A program made the position numbers and the translations under genes. Source: Kitasatospora sp. MAA4 (GTDB lineage Bacteria > Actinomycetota > Actinomycetes > Streptomycetales > Streptomycetaceae). From it: a stretch of DNA of 64,000 bases. Under the pieces are notes generated by a model that was not told the DNA's origin, did no database searches, and worked only from the letters and a program-made list of their open reading frames with translations. The stretch spans positions 1 to 64,000 of the forward strand of contig NZ_JARZAI010000009.1 in NCBI RefSeq assembly GCF_029893355.1, read 5' to 3'. The first letter of the stretch is position 1, and each line of letters starts with the position of its first letter. Shown one piece after another: positions 1 through 7,496 of this stretch.

Positions 1-405
1 GGTCGGCAGGCCGGTGGCGGAGTAGGTCAGGGTCTGGCCGGAGGCCGAGTCACTGCCGCTGACCTGGAGGCTGACCGAACTGCCGCTGGTGGTGGTCTGG
101 TTGCCGGGGCTGGTCACCGTGACGGTGTTGCCACCGGTGGAGCCGCTGACGGTCCAGGTGAAGGAGGCGGAGCCGTTGGCGCCGGTGGTGTCGGTGGCCT
201 TGACGCTCACGTTGTAGGTGCCGGCGGCGGTGGCGGTGCCGGTGATCAGGCCCGAGGAGCTGATCGACAGGCCGGTCGGCAGGCCGGTGGCGGAGTAGGT
301 CAGGGTCTGGCCGGAGGCCGAGTCACTGCCGCTGACCTGGAGGCTGACCGAACTGCCGCTGGTGGTGGACTGGTTGCCCGGGCTGGTCACCGTGACGGTG
401 TTGCC
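1..405 (-). repeat. Tandem 273-bp repeats encoding Ig-like modules
   Basis: Positions 1-132 and 274-405 are nearly identical (two differences seen), giving a 273-bp (91-codon) period inside the sedolisin gene. They encode modules with motifs such as SGSSVSLQVSGSDSASG and LTYSATGLPTGLS. More copies probably lie outside the window. Near-identity at DNA level implies recent duplication or gene conversion. Confidence 0.9.
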
Positions 406-1665
406 CGTGCTGGTGCCGGCGGCGAAGGCGGCGGTGCCGTTCGGGGTGCCGAGACCGGTCGGGCCGTCGTAGCCGGTGCCCGCGGTGCAGAGGTAACTCG
501 GCGAGCAGGTGCCGTTGTTGCCGCTGGTGACGTCGTTCAGCGCGGTGGTGTGCTGGTACGGGTACTTGGCGGGGTAGTCGCCCGAGCCGGGGGTGCCGGC
601 GTCGGCGTAGACCGAGGCGATGATCGGCGACGAGGCGCTGGTGCCGCCGTAGACCGCCCAGCCGGAGCCGCCGTAGGTCTGGTAGACCGCGACACCGGTG
701 GCCGGGTCGGCGACCGCCGAGACGTCGGAGACGGTGCGGTTGGAGCAGCCGGTGTCGGTCTGCCAGCTCGGCTTCGGGTCGTAGGCCGAGCAGCCGGAGC
801 CGGTGCCCTCGGTGCTGCTGGTCGACCAGACGGTCTCGCCCCAGCCGCGGGCGCTGGAGTTGCGGGTCAGCGCGGTGCCGCCGACCGAGGTGACGTACTG
901 CGAGGAGGCCGGGTACTCGGCGCCGTAGGCGGAGTCACCCGCGGAGACGGTGATCGCCACGCCCGGGTGGTTGAAGTAGCTGCTGTCCGAGCTGGTGTCG
1001 GTGGAGTCCTCGGAGCCGCCGTAGCTGTTGGAGACGTACTTGGCGCCCAGCGAGACCGCGGTGTTGACCGAGGTGCCCAGGTCGCTCATGTTGGCCGAGG
1101 TGGCCTCGACCAGCAGGATGTGGGCGTTCGGCGCGGCGGCGCTGACCATGTCGAGGTCCAGCGAGATCTCGCCGGCCCAGCCGGTGTCACCGGTGGGGTA
1201 GCTGGTGCCGCCGTTCTCGTCGACCTTCTTGAAGCAGCCGTTGGCGGTGGTGCAGGCGGGCAGGCCGTACTGGCTGCGGTAGGCGGCCAGGTCGGACTCC
1301 GCGTTCGGGTCGTCCTGCGCGTCGACGATGCCGATGGTCGCGCCGGCGCCGCCGTTGGCGGGCAGCTTGTACGCGCTCTGCAGGTCCGAGGGGCCGTAGC
1401 CGGACGGTGTCGCGTTCGGCGACAGCACCTTCGGCTCCATGATGTCCGTACGGGCCAGGGCCAGGCAGGCCATCTCGCCCGGGTGCGTCGGAGCGGCGCA
1501 GACGTGCTTGACGCTGACCGGGTTGGCGCTGGTGGCGCCGGTGGCCTGTGCCGCGGGAGCGGTGAAGGCCAGCAGGCCCATCGCGGTCAGCGCGAAGGCC
1601 GGTACGGCCGCGGTCAGCGCGCGCAGCTTGCGCTGACGCGGACCGCTGGGTGTTTGGGTGCGCAA
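1..1665 (-). CDS. Secreted sedolisin-family (S53) serine peptidase with C-terminal Ig-like repeats, 3' end outside window
   Basis: An acid-type serine-carboxyl peptidase exported from the cell. The TTG at 1665 is taken as start because GGAGGG lies 7 bases upstream and a signal peptide follows (basic RKLRAL, a hydrophobic stretch, then APAAQA). The catalytic domain shows the sedolisin Glu/Asp pair (GEISLDLD), the oxyanion Asp (SAGDSAYG) and the nucleophile Ser in GGTSASSP. No long pro-kumamolysin domain precedes it; only about 45 residues separate the signal from the core. After the catalytic domain come 91-residue Ig-like (He_PIG type) modules that continue beyond position 1. At least 555 codons are present. 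Family assignment is firm; substrate is unknown. Confidence 0.9.
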   Translation of the reverse strand, partial: MRTQTPSGPRQRKLRALTAAVPAFALTAMGLLAFTAPAAQATGATSANPVSVKHVCAAPTHPGEMACLALARTDIMEPKVLSPNATPSGYGPSDLQSAYKLPANGGAGATIGIVDAQDDPNAESDLAAYRSQYGLPACTTANGCFKKVDENGGTSYPTGDTGWAGEISLDLDMVSAAAPNAHILLVEATSANMSDLGTSVNTAVSLGAKYVSNSYGGSEDSTDTSSDSSYFNHPGVAITVSAGDSAYGAEYPASSQYVTSVGGTALTRNSSARGWGETVWSTSSTEGTGSGCSAYDPKPSWQTDTGCSNRTVSDVSAVADPATGVAVYQTYGGSGWAVYGGTSASSPIIASVYADAGTPGSGDYPAKYPYQHTTALNDVTSGNNGTCSPSYLCTAGTGYDGPTGLGTPNGTAAFAAGTSTGNTVTVTSPGNQSTTSGSSVSLQVSGSDSASGQTLTYSATGLPTGLSISSSGLITGTATAAGTYNVSVKATDTTGANGSASFTWTVSGSTGGNTVTVTSPGNQTTTSGSSVSLQVSGSDSASGQTLTYSATGLPT

Positions 1666-1944
1666 GAGAGAACCCTCCGTGGGGGTCGGGGTCGCTTCCA
1701 CCCGGCTGGGGTGACGCCGGTGCGTGGGGAGCGCCCGGTGCTGGTGGATCTCGGCACGTGCGGATGGCCGACGCCTGGTAGTCGTCGGCCGGAGCGTGTC
1801 CGCGCATGGGTGCATGCCGCGCGGACGCAGATCAGGTGCAGGGGGTGGCGCTGTGCAGAAGCGCGGCCGACCGCTCGTTCGCGGCCCGGTCGCGGGTGGG
1901 GGAACTAGCGCCTAACCGGTGGTGTCAGGGGCATGACATGAGTC

Positions 1945-1983
1945 GGCCCGCACCACCCCGGCGATACCGGGCTGGTGCGGGCC
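1945..1983 (-). terminator. Hairpin terminator behind the TetR gene
   Basis: A long GC-rich inverted repeat (GGCCCGCACCA...TGGTGCGGGCC) around a short CGATA loop lies about 90 bases past the TetR stop and ahead of the sedolisin promoter region. The position fits termination of the leftward AKR-TetR transcript. Confidence 0.7.
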
Positions 1984-2074
1984 TGACGTTAGTGCGCGTT
2001 CACGGCGGGCTGCAAGGTGCGCGTCAATCTTTTGCCGAGTCGAAATCATCAACTCCGGCGGTGGAAAACGGATT

Positions 2075-2740
2075 TCACCGACCCTCAGGGGCGGCTGCGG
2101 CACGCTTGCCCGACGGTGCGCCACCCTTTCCTGAACCTTCGTCGGAGCTCCCCCAGCGCCCGGTGAGACCGGCCCTGAGCAGCGCCCAGAGCGCCTCGAA
2201 GTCCGCGGTGGCCTGCTCGCCGGCCCAGTCCGCGGCGTGCGCCGGGTCGTGGAAGCGCGCGGTGGCCTGGAACACCGCGCGGGCCGTGGTCGGCACGTGG
2301 GCGGGAGTGAACTCGCCCTGCCAGATGCCGTCCTGGACGATCACGGCGATCTGGCCGGTGAGCACCTCGACGTGCTCGGCGACCGTGTTGCTGTGCTCGC
2401 CGACCAGCGACAGGTAGGTGGCGAACAGCTCGGGGTCGTCCAGGGCCTTGCGGCGCTTGGCGGCGAACAGCGTGGCGAGCCAGCGGTGCAGCCGTTCGCC
2501 GGCCGGGCCGGTCTCGGCGGTGACGGCCTGCAGGCTGTCGTGCGCCTGGTCCAGCCAGCGCTGGGTGACGGCCTCGCGCAGGGCGGCCTTGCTGGGGAAG
2601 TGGCGGTAGACGCTGCCGTGGCTGACCCCGAGGGCGCGCGCGATGTCCACCACGGTGGCCTTGGCCGGGCCGAACCGCCGCAGGACGTCCTCCGCCGCGC
2701 TCAGGATCTGCTCGGGGGTGAGTGCGCTGTCGGTGGTCAC
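2075..2740 (-). CDS. TetR-family transcriptional regulator
   Basis: A DNA-binding repressor: the N-terminal HTH is visible (TVVDIARALGVSHGSVYRHFPSKAALREAV), followed by a helical ligand domain. GTG 2740 is preferred because AAGGA lies upstream. An in-frame GTG at 2770 would add ten residues but sits inside a 12-bp inverted repeat and lacks a ribosome site. The gene follows the aldo/keto reductase in the same direction, and the spacing suggests co-transcription. The TetR-type palindrome at 3876-3897 ahead of the reductase is the likely target, which would make this an autoregulated pair (inference). Ligand unknown. Confidence 0.88.
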   Translation of the reverse strand: MTTDSALTPEQILSAAEDVLRRFGPAKATVVDIARALGVSHGSVYRHFPSKAALREAVTQRWLDQAHDSLQAVTAETGPAGERLHRWLATLFAAKRRKALDDPELFATYLSLVGEHSNTVAEHVEVLTGQIAVIVQDGIWQGEFTPAHVPTTARAVFQATARFHDPAHAADWAGEQATADFEALWALLRAGLTGRWGSSDEGSGKGGAPSGKRAAAAPEGR

Positions 2741-2763
2741 GGGGTGGTACGTCCTTACTGGTT

Positions 2764-2794
2764 CCGGCACCGGGTCACGGGTACCCGGTGCCGG
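2764..2794. promoter_or_regulatory. 12-bp perfect inverted repeat between AKR and TetR genes
   Basis: CCGGCACCGGGT, a 7-base spacer, then ACCCGGTGCCGG. It fills the gap between the reductase stop (2815) and the TetR start (2740). It could be an attenuating hairpin that lowers TetR expression relative to the reductase, or a second operator. There is no T-run on the leftward strand. Confidence 0.55.
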
Positions 2795-2814
2795 GTGCGT
2801 CTGTGCTCGCGGTG

Positions 2815-3819
2815 TCAGTGCTCGCTGTCGAGGTGGGCCATCTGTGCCGCAGCGTACCTGTCCCCGGCGGCGGCGCCCGCCGGGACGGCGGTCTCGATGG
2901 CCGCCAGGTCGGCCGCGCTGAGCACGACGTCCAGCGAGCCCAGTGCCTCCGCCAGCCGCTCGCGGCGGCGCGCGCCGACCAGCGGCACGATGTCCTCGCC
3001 GCGCGAGGCCACCCAGGCGATGGCCACCTGCGCGACGCTGACGCCCTTGGCCTCGGCGATCGTGCGCAGGGCGTCCACCAGGGCCAGGTTGTGGCTCAGG
3101 TTGTCGCCCTGGAAGCGCGGGCTGTGGCCGCGGAAGTCGGTTCCGGCCATCTCGCGGTCCTTGGCCCAGTGGCCGCTCAGCAGGCCGCGCGAGAGCACGC
3201 CGTACGCGGTGATGCCGATGCCGAGCTCACGGGCGGTCGGCAGGACGGCGGCCTCCAGGGAGCGGGAGAGCAGCGAGTACTCGATCTGCAGGTCGCTGAT
3301 CGGGTGGACGGCGGACGCGCGGCGCAGCGTGTCGGCGCCGACCTCGGAGAGGCCGATGTGCCGCACGAAGCCGGCCTGCACCAGGTCGGCGATCGCGCCG
3401 ACGGTCTCCTCGATCGGGACGTTCGGGTCGAGCCGGGCGGGGCGGTAGATGTCGACGTAGTCGGTGCGCAGGCGGCGCAGCGTGTAGGCGAGGGCGGTCT
3501 TGGTGGCGGCGGGGCTCGCGTCGACGCCGAGCCAGCTGCCGTCCGGGCCGCGCTGGGCGCCGAACTTGACGCTGATCTGGACGGACGAGCGGTCGCGTCC
3601 GCGCAGTGCCTCGTGGATCAGCAGCTCGTTGTGGCCCATGCCGTAGAAGTCGCCGGTGTCGATCAGCGTGATGCCGGCGTCCATCGCGGCGTGCAGGGTC
3701 GCGATGCTCTCGGCTTCGTCGGCCGGGCCGTAGAGGTCGGACATGCCCATGGCGCCGAGGCCGAGCGCGGAGGTGGTCGGGCCGTTGGTGCCGAGCTTGC
3801 GGGTGGGGGCGGAGGTCAT
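2815..3819 (-). CDS. Aldo/keto reductase
   Basis: A 334-residue NADPH-dependent TIM-barrel oxidoreductase. ATG 3819 is chosen because AGGAG sits 6 bases upstream; longer readings run through the palindromic operator. Visible family features: GLGAMGMSDLYG near the N terminus, the catalytic Asp and Tyr in LIDTGDFYGMG, the Lys in ISVKFG, and the NADP-binding LVGARRRERL near the C terminus. At the usual active-site His position the sequence reads YRPARLDP, so the His appears replaced by Ala, as remembered for some actinobacterial members. It is the first gene of the AKR-TetR unit. Substrate unknown. Confidence 0.88.
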   Translation of the reverse strand: MTSAPTRKLGTNGPTTSALGLGAMGMSDLYGPADEAESIATLHAAMDAGITLIDTGDFYGMGHNELLIHEALRGRDRSSVQISVKFGAQRGPDGSWLGVDASPAATKTALAYTLRRLRTDYVDIYRPARLDPNVPIEETVGAIADLVQAGFVRHIGLSEVGADTLRRASAVHPISDLQIEYSLLSRSLEAAVLPTARELGIGITAYGVLSRGLLSGHWAKDREMAGTDFRGHSPRFQGDNLSHNLALVDALRTIAEAKGVSVAQVAIAWVASRGEDIVPLVGARRRERLAEALGSLDVVLSAADLAAIETAVPAGAAAGDRYAAAQMAHLDSEH

Positions 3820-3875
3820 CGGGGGGCTCCTGTCGGGAGTGGTGGTCGCTATGCGGACAACTATGGCATGACGGA

Positions 3876-3897
3876 TGACAGATTTCAATATCTGTCA
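3876..3897. promoter_or_regulatory. 22-bp palindrome, probable TetR operator
   Basis: TGACAGAT-TTCAAT-ATCTGTCA, perfect 8-bp arms, 57 bases upstream of the reductase ATG. It is AT-rich against a GC-rich background. Length and symmetry fit a TetR dimer site, and the only nearby TetR is encoded two genes downstream at 2075-2740. Confidence 0.75.
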
Positions 3898-3990
3898 GTC
3901 CATACTCCATCCCCCTGGAGGAGCGCGCGCCAAGGCCGCCGCGCGAACGCTGCGCCATCCGAGCGGCAACGTTCCTGGCATGCACGCATC

Positions 3991-4019
3991 TTGACGGTGT
4001 GTTGACTGCTCCCTACCGT
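3991..4019 (+). promoter_or_regulatory. Candidate promoter of the GH59 gene
   Basis: TTGACG (3991-3996) and TACCGT (4014-4019) are separated by 17 bases, matching the actinobacterial housekeeping pattern TTGAC-N17-TANNNT. It lies about 90 bases ahead of ATG 4108. Two TGATTTTG direct repeats follow it at about 4021-4046. Confidence 0.55.
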
Positions 4020-4107
4020 TTGATTTTGGTTGTCTGAGTGTGATTTTGAGTGGACAGTCCGCACAATCCACCACCCAATCCACTGCCCACGGGAGGGCTG
4101 CACCACG

Positions 4108-6594
4108 ATGCGAACCGCTTCCCCCACCGGCCGCCTGCGAAGTACCGCAGCGCTCGCCGTCCTCGCGCTCTGCCTCGCCCTGGCCACCGGCCGGGCCCCC
4201 ACCCCCGCCTCGGCCACCCCCGCCTCGGCCACCCCCGCCTCGGCCCCCGCTGCCGCCACCACCGCCACCGCCATCACCGTCGACGGCAACTCCACCGGCC
4301 GCACCTTCGACGGCGTCGGCGCCATCAGCGGCGGCGGCGGCAACTCCCGCCTGCTGCTCGACTACCCCGAGCCGCAGCGCAGCCAGATCCTGGACGACCT
4401 CTTCAAGCCCGGCGCCGGCGCCGCCCTGCAGATCCTCAAGGTCGAGATCGGCGGCGACACCAACTCCACCGACGGCGCCGAGTCCTCCATCGAGCACACC
4501 CGCGGCACCGTCGACTGCAACAACGGCTACGAGTGGTGGCTGATGGAGCAGGCCAAGGCCCGCAACCCCGGCATCAAGCTCTACGCCCTCGCCTGGGGCG
4601 CCCCCGGCTGGGTCGGCAACGGCAACTTCTGGTCCCAGGACACGATCGACTACCTGATGTCCTGGCTCGGCTGCGCCCAGCAGCACGGCCTCGCCATCGA
4701 CTACCTCGGCGGCTGGAACGAGCGCGGCTACAACGCCGCCTGGTACGAGAACCTGCACGCCACCCTCGCCGCCAAGGGCTACACCCGCACCCAGGTGGTC
4801 GGCGCCGACGACACCTGGTCGATCGCCACCTCGATGCGCGGCGACAGCGCGCTCGACGGCGCCGTGGACATCGTCGGTGCGCACTACCCGTGCGGCTACA
4901 TGTCCGCCATGCAGACCTGTTCCACCACCCCGGACGCGCTGGCCACCGGCAAGCAGCTCTGGGCCAGCGAGAACGGTTCGGAGGACGCCGACACCGGAGC
5001 CGCGCCGATCGCCCGCGCCATCAACCGCGGCTACCTCGACGCCAAGCTCACCGCCTACATCAACTGGCCGGTGGTGGCCTCGCTCTACCAGAACCTCGGC
5101 TTCGACTCGATGGGCCTGGTCACGGCGAACCAGCCCTGGTCGGGCGCCTACGCGGTCGGCCGCAGCACCTGGGCGATCGCGCAGACCAGCCAGTTCACCG
5201 CCCCCGGCTGGCAGTACCTGGACTCCGCCTCCGGCTACCTGGGCGGCAACCGCTCGAACGGCAGCTACGTCAGCTACGCGGCCCCCGGCAAGGCCGCCTG
5301 GAGCACCGTCTTCGAGACCATGGACGCGACGGCCGCGCAGACCGTCACCCTGAACGTGGCGGGCGGGCTCCCGGCCGGAGCACTGCACGTGTGGTCCACC
5401 GACTTCTCCAGCAGCGCCGCCACCGCCCACCTGGTCCCCGGCCCCGACCTCACCGCCGCACCCGGCGGCTACCAGCTCACCCTCCAGCCGGGCCACCTCT
5501 ACACCGTCACCACCACTACCGGCCAGGGCGCGGCCCCCGCCGCCTCCCCGCAGCGCGGCGTCCTCGCGCTGCCCTACAGCGACTCGCTGGCCGGCACCGC
5601 CACCGGCCAGGAGGCCCGCTACTTCGCGGCGATGAACGGCGCCTTCGAGACCGAGCCGTGCGACGGCGGCCGGGCCGGACGCTGCCTCCAGCAGCAGGCC
5701 CCGACCACCCCGATCCGCTGGACCGACGAGGCCGCCGACCAGCCGTACACCCTGATGGGCGACCTGAGCTGGAGCGACTACACGGTCAGTTCCGACGTGC
5801 TGCTCCAGCACGCGGGGACCGCCGAGCTGCTCGGCCGGGTCGGCACCCAGGGCCGGAACAACAACGGGCTGAACGCCTACAACCTGAAGATCAGCGACAC
5901 CGGCAGCTGGACCCTGCTGAAGAGCAACGGCACCTGGGCCTTCACCACCCTGGCGAGCGGCTCGGTGGCCGCGCCGGGCCTGGGCAGCTGGCACAACCTG
6001 GCGCTGTCCTTCCAGGGCAGCACGATCACCGCGCGGATCGACGGCGCGACGGTCGCCACGGTGAGCGACTCCAGCTACGGCGCCGGCCAGATCGCGCTCG
6101 GCACCGGCGGCTACTACGGCGCGCAGTTCAGCAACCTGACCATCACTCCCGGCGCTCCCACTGCGCTGGACGGCACCTACCGGCTGGTCAGCGCGAACAG
6201 CGGCCAGCTGCTCGACGCCTACGCCCAGGGCACCGCCGACGGCACCCCGGTCATCCAGTGGCCCGCCGACGGCGGCGCCAACCAGCAGTGGCGGCTCACC
6301 TCCACCGGCGACGGCTACTACACGGTCACCGGCGTGGCCAGCGGCAAGGTGCTGGACGTGCCGAACCTGAGCACCGTCCCGGAGACCCAGCTGGACCTCT
6401 GGTCGGCGAACGGCGGCACCAACCAGCAGTGGCTGGTGGTCCCGACCGGCGGCGGCAGCTACACGCTGGAGTCCCGCTCGGACGGCGAGCTGCTGGACGT
6501 CGACGGCGCGTCGCTGCTGATGGGCGCCAAGGCGATCCAGTGGCCGGCCGACGGCGGCGCCAACCAGCGCTGGCAGCTGGTCAAGATCGGCTGA
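4108..6594 (+). CDS. Secreted GH59 galactocerebrosidase-like glycosidase with C-terminal ricin-B lectin domain
   Basis: An 828-residue exported beta-galactosidase of the galactosylceramidase family (inference on substrate: terminal beta-galactosides of glycans or lipids). ATG 4108 has GGGAGGG upstream. A signal peptide is followed by a TPASA triple repeat. The core matches GALC: TFDGVGAISGGGGNSRLLL and LLDYPEPQRSQILDDLFKP. The acid/base is E205 in GGWNERGYN and the nucleophile E288 in LWASENGSE. A LamG-like sandwich follows, then a ricin-type beta-trefoil (about residues 695-828) with repeated NQQW / NQRW motifs (QxW). A long antisense open frame over it is a codon-bias artefact. Confidence 0.92.
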   Translation: MRTASPTGRLRSTAALAVLALCLALATGRAPTPASATPASATPASAPAAATTATAITVDGNSTGRTFDGVGAISGGGGNSRLLLDYPEPQRSQILDDLFKPGAGAALQILKVEIGGDTNSTDGAESSIEHTRGTVDCNNGYEWWLMEQAKARNPGIKLYALAWGAPGWVGNGNFWSQDTIDYLMSWLGCAQQHGLAIDYLGGWNERGYNAAWYENLHATLAAKGYTRTQVVGADDTWSIATSMRGDSALDGAVDIVGAHYPCGYMSAMQTCSTTPDALATGKQLWASENGSEDADTGAAPIARAINRGYLDAKLTAYINWPVVASLYQNLGFDSMGLVTANQPWSGAYAVGRSTWAIAQTSQFTAPGWQYLDSASGYLGGNRSNGSYVSYAAPGKAAWSTVFETMDATAAQTVTLNVAGGLPAGALHVWSTDFSSSAATAHLVPGPDLTAAPGGYQLTLQPGHLYTVTTTTGQGAAPAASPQRGVLALPYSDSLAGTATGQEARYFAAMNGAFETEPCDGGRAGRCLQQQAPTTPIRWTDEAADQPYTLMGDLSWSDYTVSSDVLLQHAGTAELLGRVGTQGRNNNGLNAYNLKISDTGSWTLLKSNGTWAFTTLASGSVAAPGLGSWHNLALSFQGSTITARIDGATVATVSDSSYGAGQIALGTGGYYGAQFSNLTITPGAPTALDGTYRLVSANSGQLLDAYAQGTADGTPVIQWPADGGANQQWRLTSTGDGYYTVTGVASGKVLDVPNLSTVPETQLDLWSANGGTNQQWLVVPTGGGSYTLESRSDGELLDVDGASLLMGAKAIQWPADGGANQRWQLVKIG

Positions 6595-6631
6595 GGCGCC
6601 GGTAGGCACAGCAGGATCGGGCACAGCGGGC

Positions 6632-6793
6632 TCAGGCCCGGCAGGCGCCGACCAGCAGGAACAGCAGCAGTAGCAGCAGCCGTCCGTCCGCCGTCCGGGT
6701 CACCTCGGTCGGCCGGGCGGGCGGCTCGCGCTCGGTCACGGGCGGGGCCTCGAAGCCCTGCTCCGGCGGGTTGTCACGCACCGTCACGCTCAT
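6632..6793 (-). CDS. Small hypothetical protein with hydrophobic C-terminal tail (53 aa)
   Basis: Begins MSVTVRDNPPEQGFEAPP, continues with a Pro/Glu/Arg-rich segment and ends in a leucine-rich stretch (GRLLLLLLFLLVGACRA), a possible tail anchor. It converges on the GH59 gene, with stops 38 bases apart. The ribosome site is weak (GGTGGCGG). No homologue is recognised; codon bias is compatible with coding, but the gene is short. Confidence 0.4.
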   Translation of the reverse strand: MSVTVRDNPPEQGFEAPPVTEREPPARPTEVTRTADGRLLLLLLFLLVGACRA

Positions 6794-7343
6794 CCGCCAC
6801 CACGCTCCTCGGCTGCTGACCCCGCGTCATCCTGCGCATCATCGCGGCGGCGCCCGGTCGCCCGGAGGGGGCGCGCGGCGGCGGCCGACCCGCCGTCACC
6901 CGTCCGGCGCGGTTCGGGCGCGCCGGGGCGGGTTCGGCCTGCCGAAGGCGTCGGGCGGGTCCATCGTGGGGGTACGGAAGCGATCCACCGACCGCGTCCG
7001 CACCGGACGACCCCGGTCCGACCCGCCGCGACACACCCCGCGACACACCCCCCCACGCGACACGCGACACACGGCGACACCCCGCGCCCCCGCCCAGCGC
7101 CCCGGGCACGCACCGCCCCCCGCGCCCGGCCCGCGCCGCGCCTGCGCCGGGCCCGCGACACACCCGTGCGGAGCGCGTGCGCATCCCCCGGACCAGGGCC
7201 ACCTCGCAGGAAACCGAACGGTTCTTCTAGGCTCACCTCTCGGCTTCCTCATCACGCGGCGCGATCGCGCGCCACGAGCGGGAGGCCGGTGTCCACGGCG
7301 GTCCCGGGTGAGCCGGGGCCACCGGATCGAGCGAGGAGGACGC
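6794..7343. other. Intergenic region with CGACACACC-type simple repeats
   Basis: No convincing gene in 550 bases; open frames on both strands have poor composition. It contains low-complexity copies of CGCGACACACC around 7029-7085. At 7213-7224 there is a small palindrome AACCG-AA-CGGTT, followed by TAGGCT, a possible -10 element for the 7344/7493 gene pair. Confidence 0.5.
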
Positions 7344-7496
7344 ATGACGACCAGCGGTTCCATCGCACTACGCGACCCCAGGCCACCGGCGGGTGTGCAG
7401 CGCAGCCGTACCGCGCGCCCGCACGGCACGGCTGCGCCGCGCGGGCTCTCGGGTGCGCCGCTGAATACGGGCAGCCGCCTCGGAGGTGTCCGGTGA
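7344..7496 (+). CDS. Small basic ORF translationally coupled to the M20 peptidase (50 aa)
   Basis: ATG 7344 follows a strong GAGGAGGAC ribosome site. The product begins MTTSGSIALRDPRPPAG and is Arg-rich at the C terminus. Its TGA (7494-7496) overlaps the GTG start of the peptidase (GTGA), so it may act as a leader that couples translation. No family recognised; it could equally be an untranslated leader with a chance frame. Confidence 0.4.
   Translation: MTTSGSIALRDPRPPAGVQRSRTARPHGTAAPRGLSGAPLNTGSRLGGVR

Noticed and set aside
1-405. Regular repeats that might suggest a CRISPR array
   Set aside because: The period is 273 bases, an exact multiple of three, and the repeats encode Ig-like protein modules.
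3895-6624. A 909-codon open frame antisense to the GH59 gene
   Set aside because: Its product is a Gly/Ala/Val/Arg mixture without any domain; the sense frame has clear GALC motifs. Long antisense frames arise from the third-position GC bias.
7029-7090. CGACACACC-type short repeats as a CRISPR or iteron array
   Set aside because: Irregular simple-sequence runs without unique spacers or a replication gene nearby.
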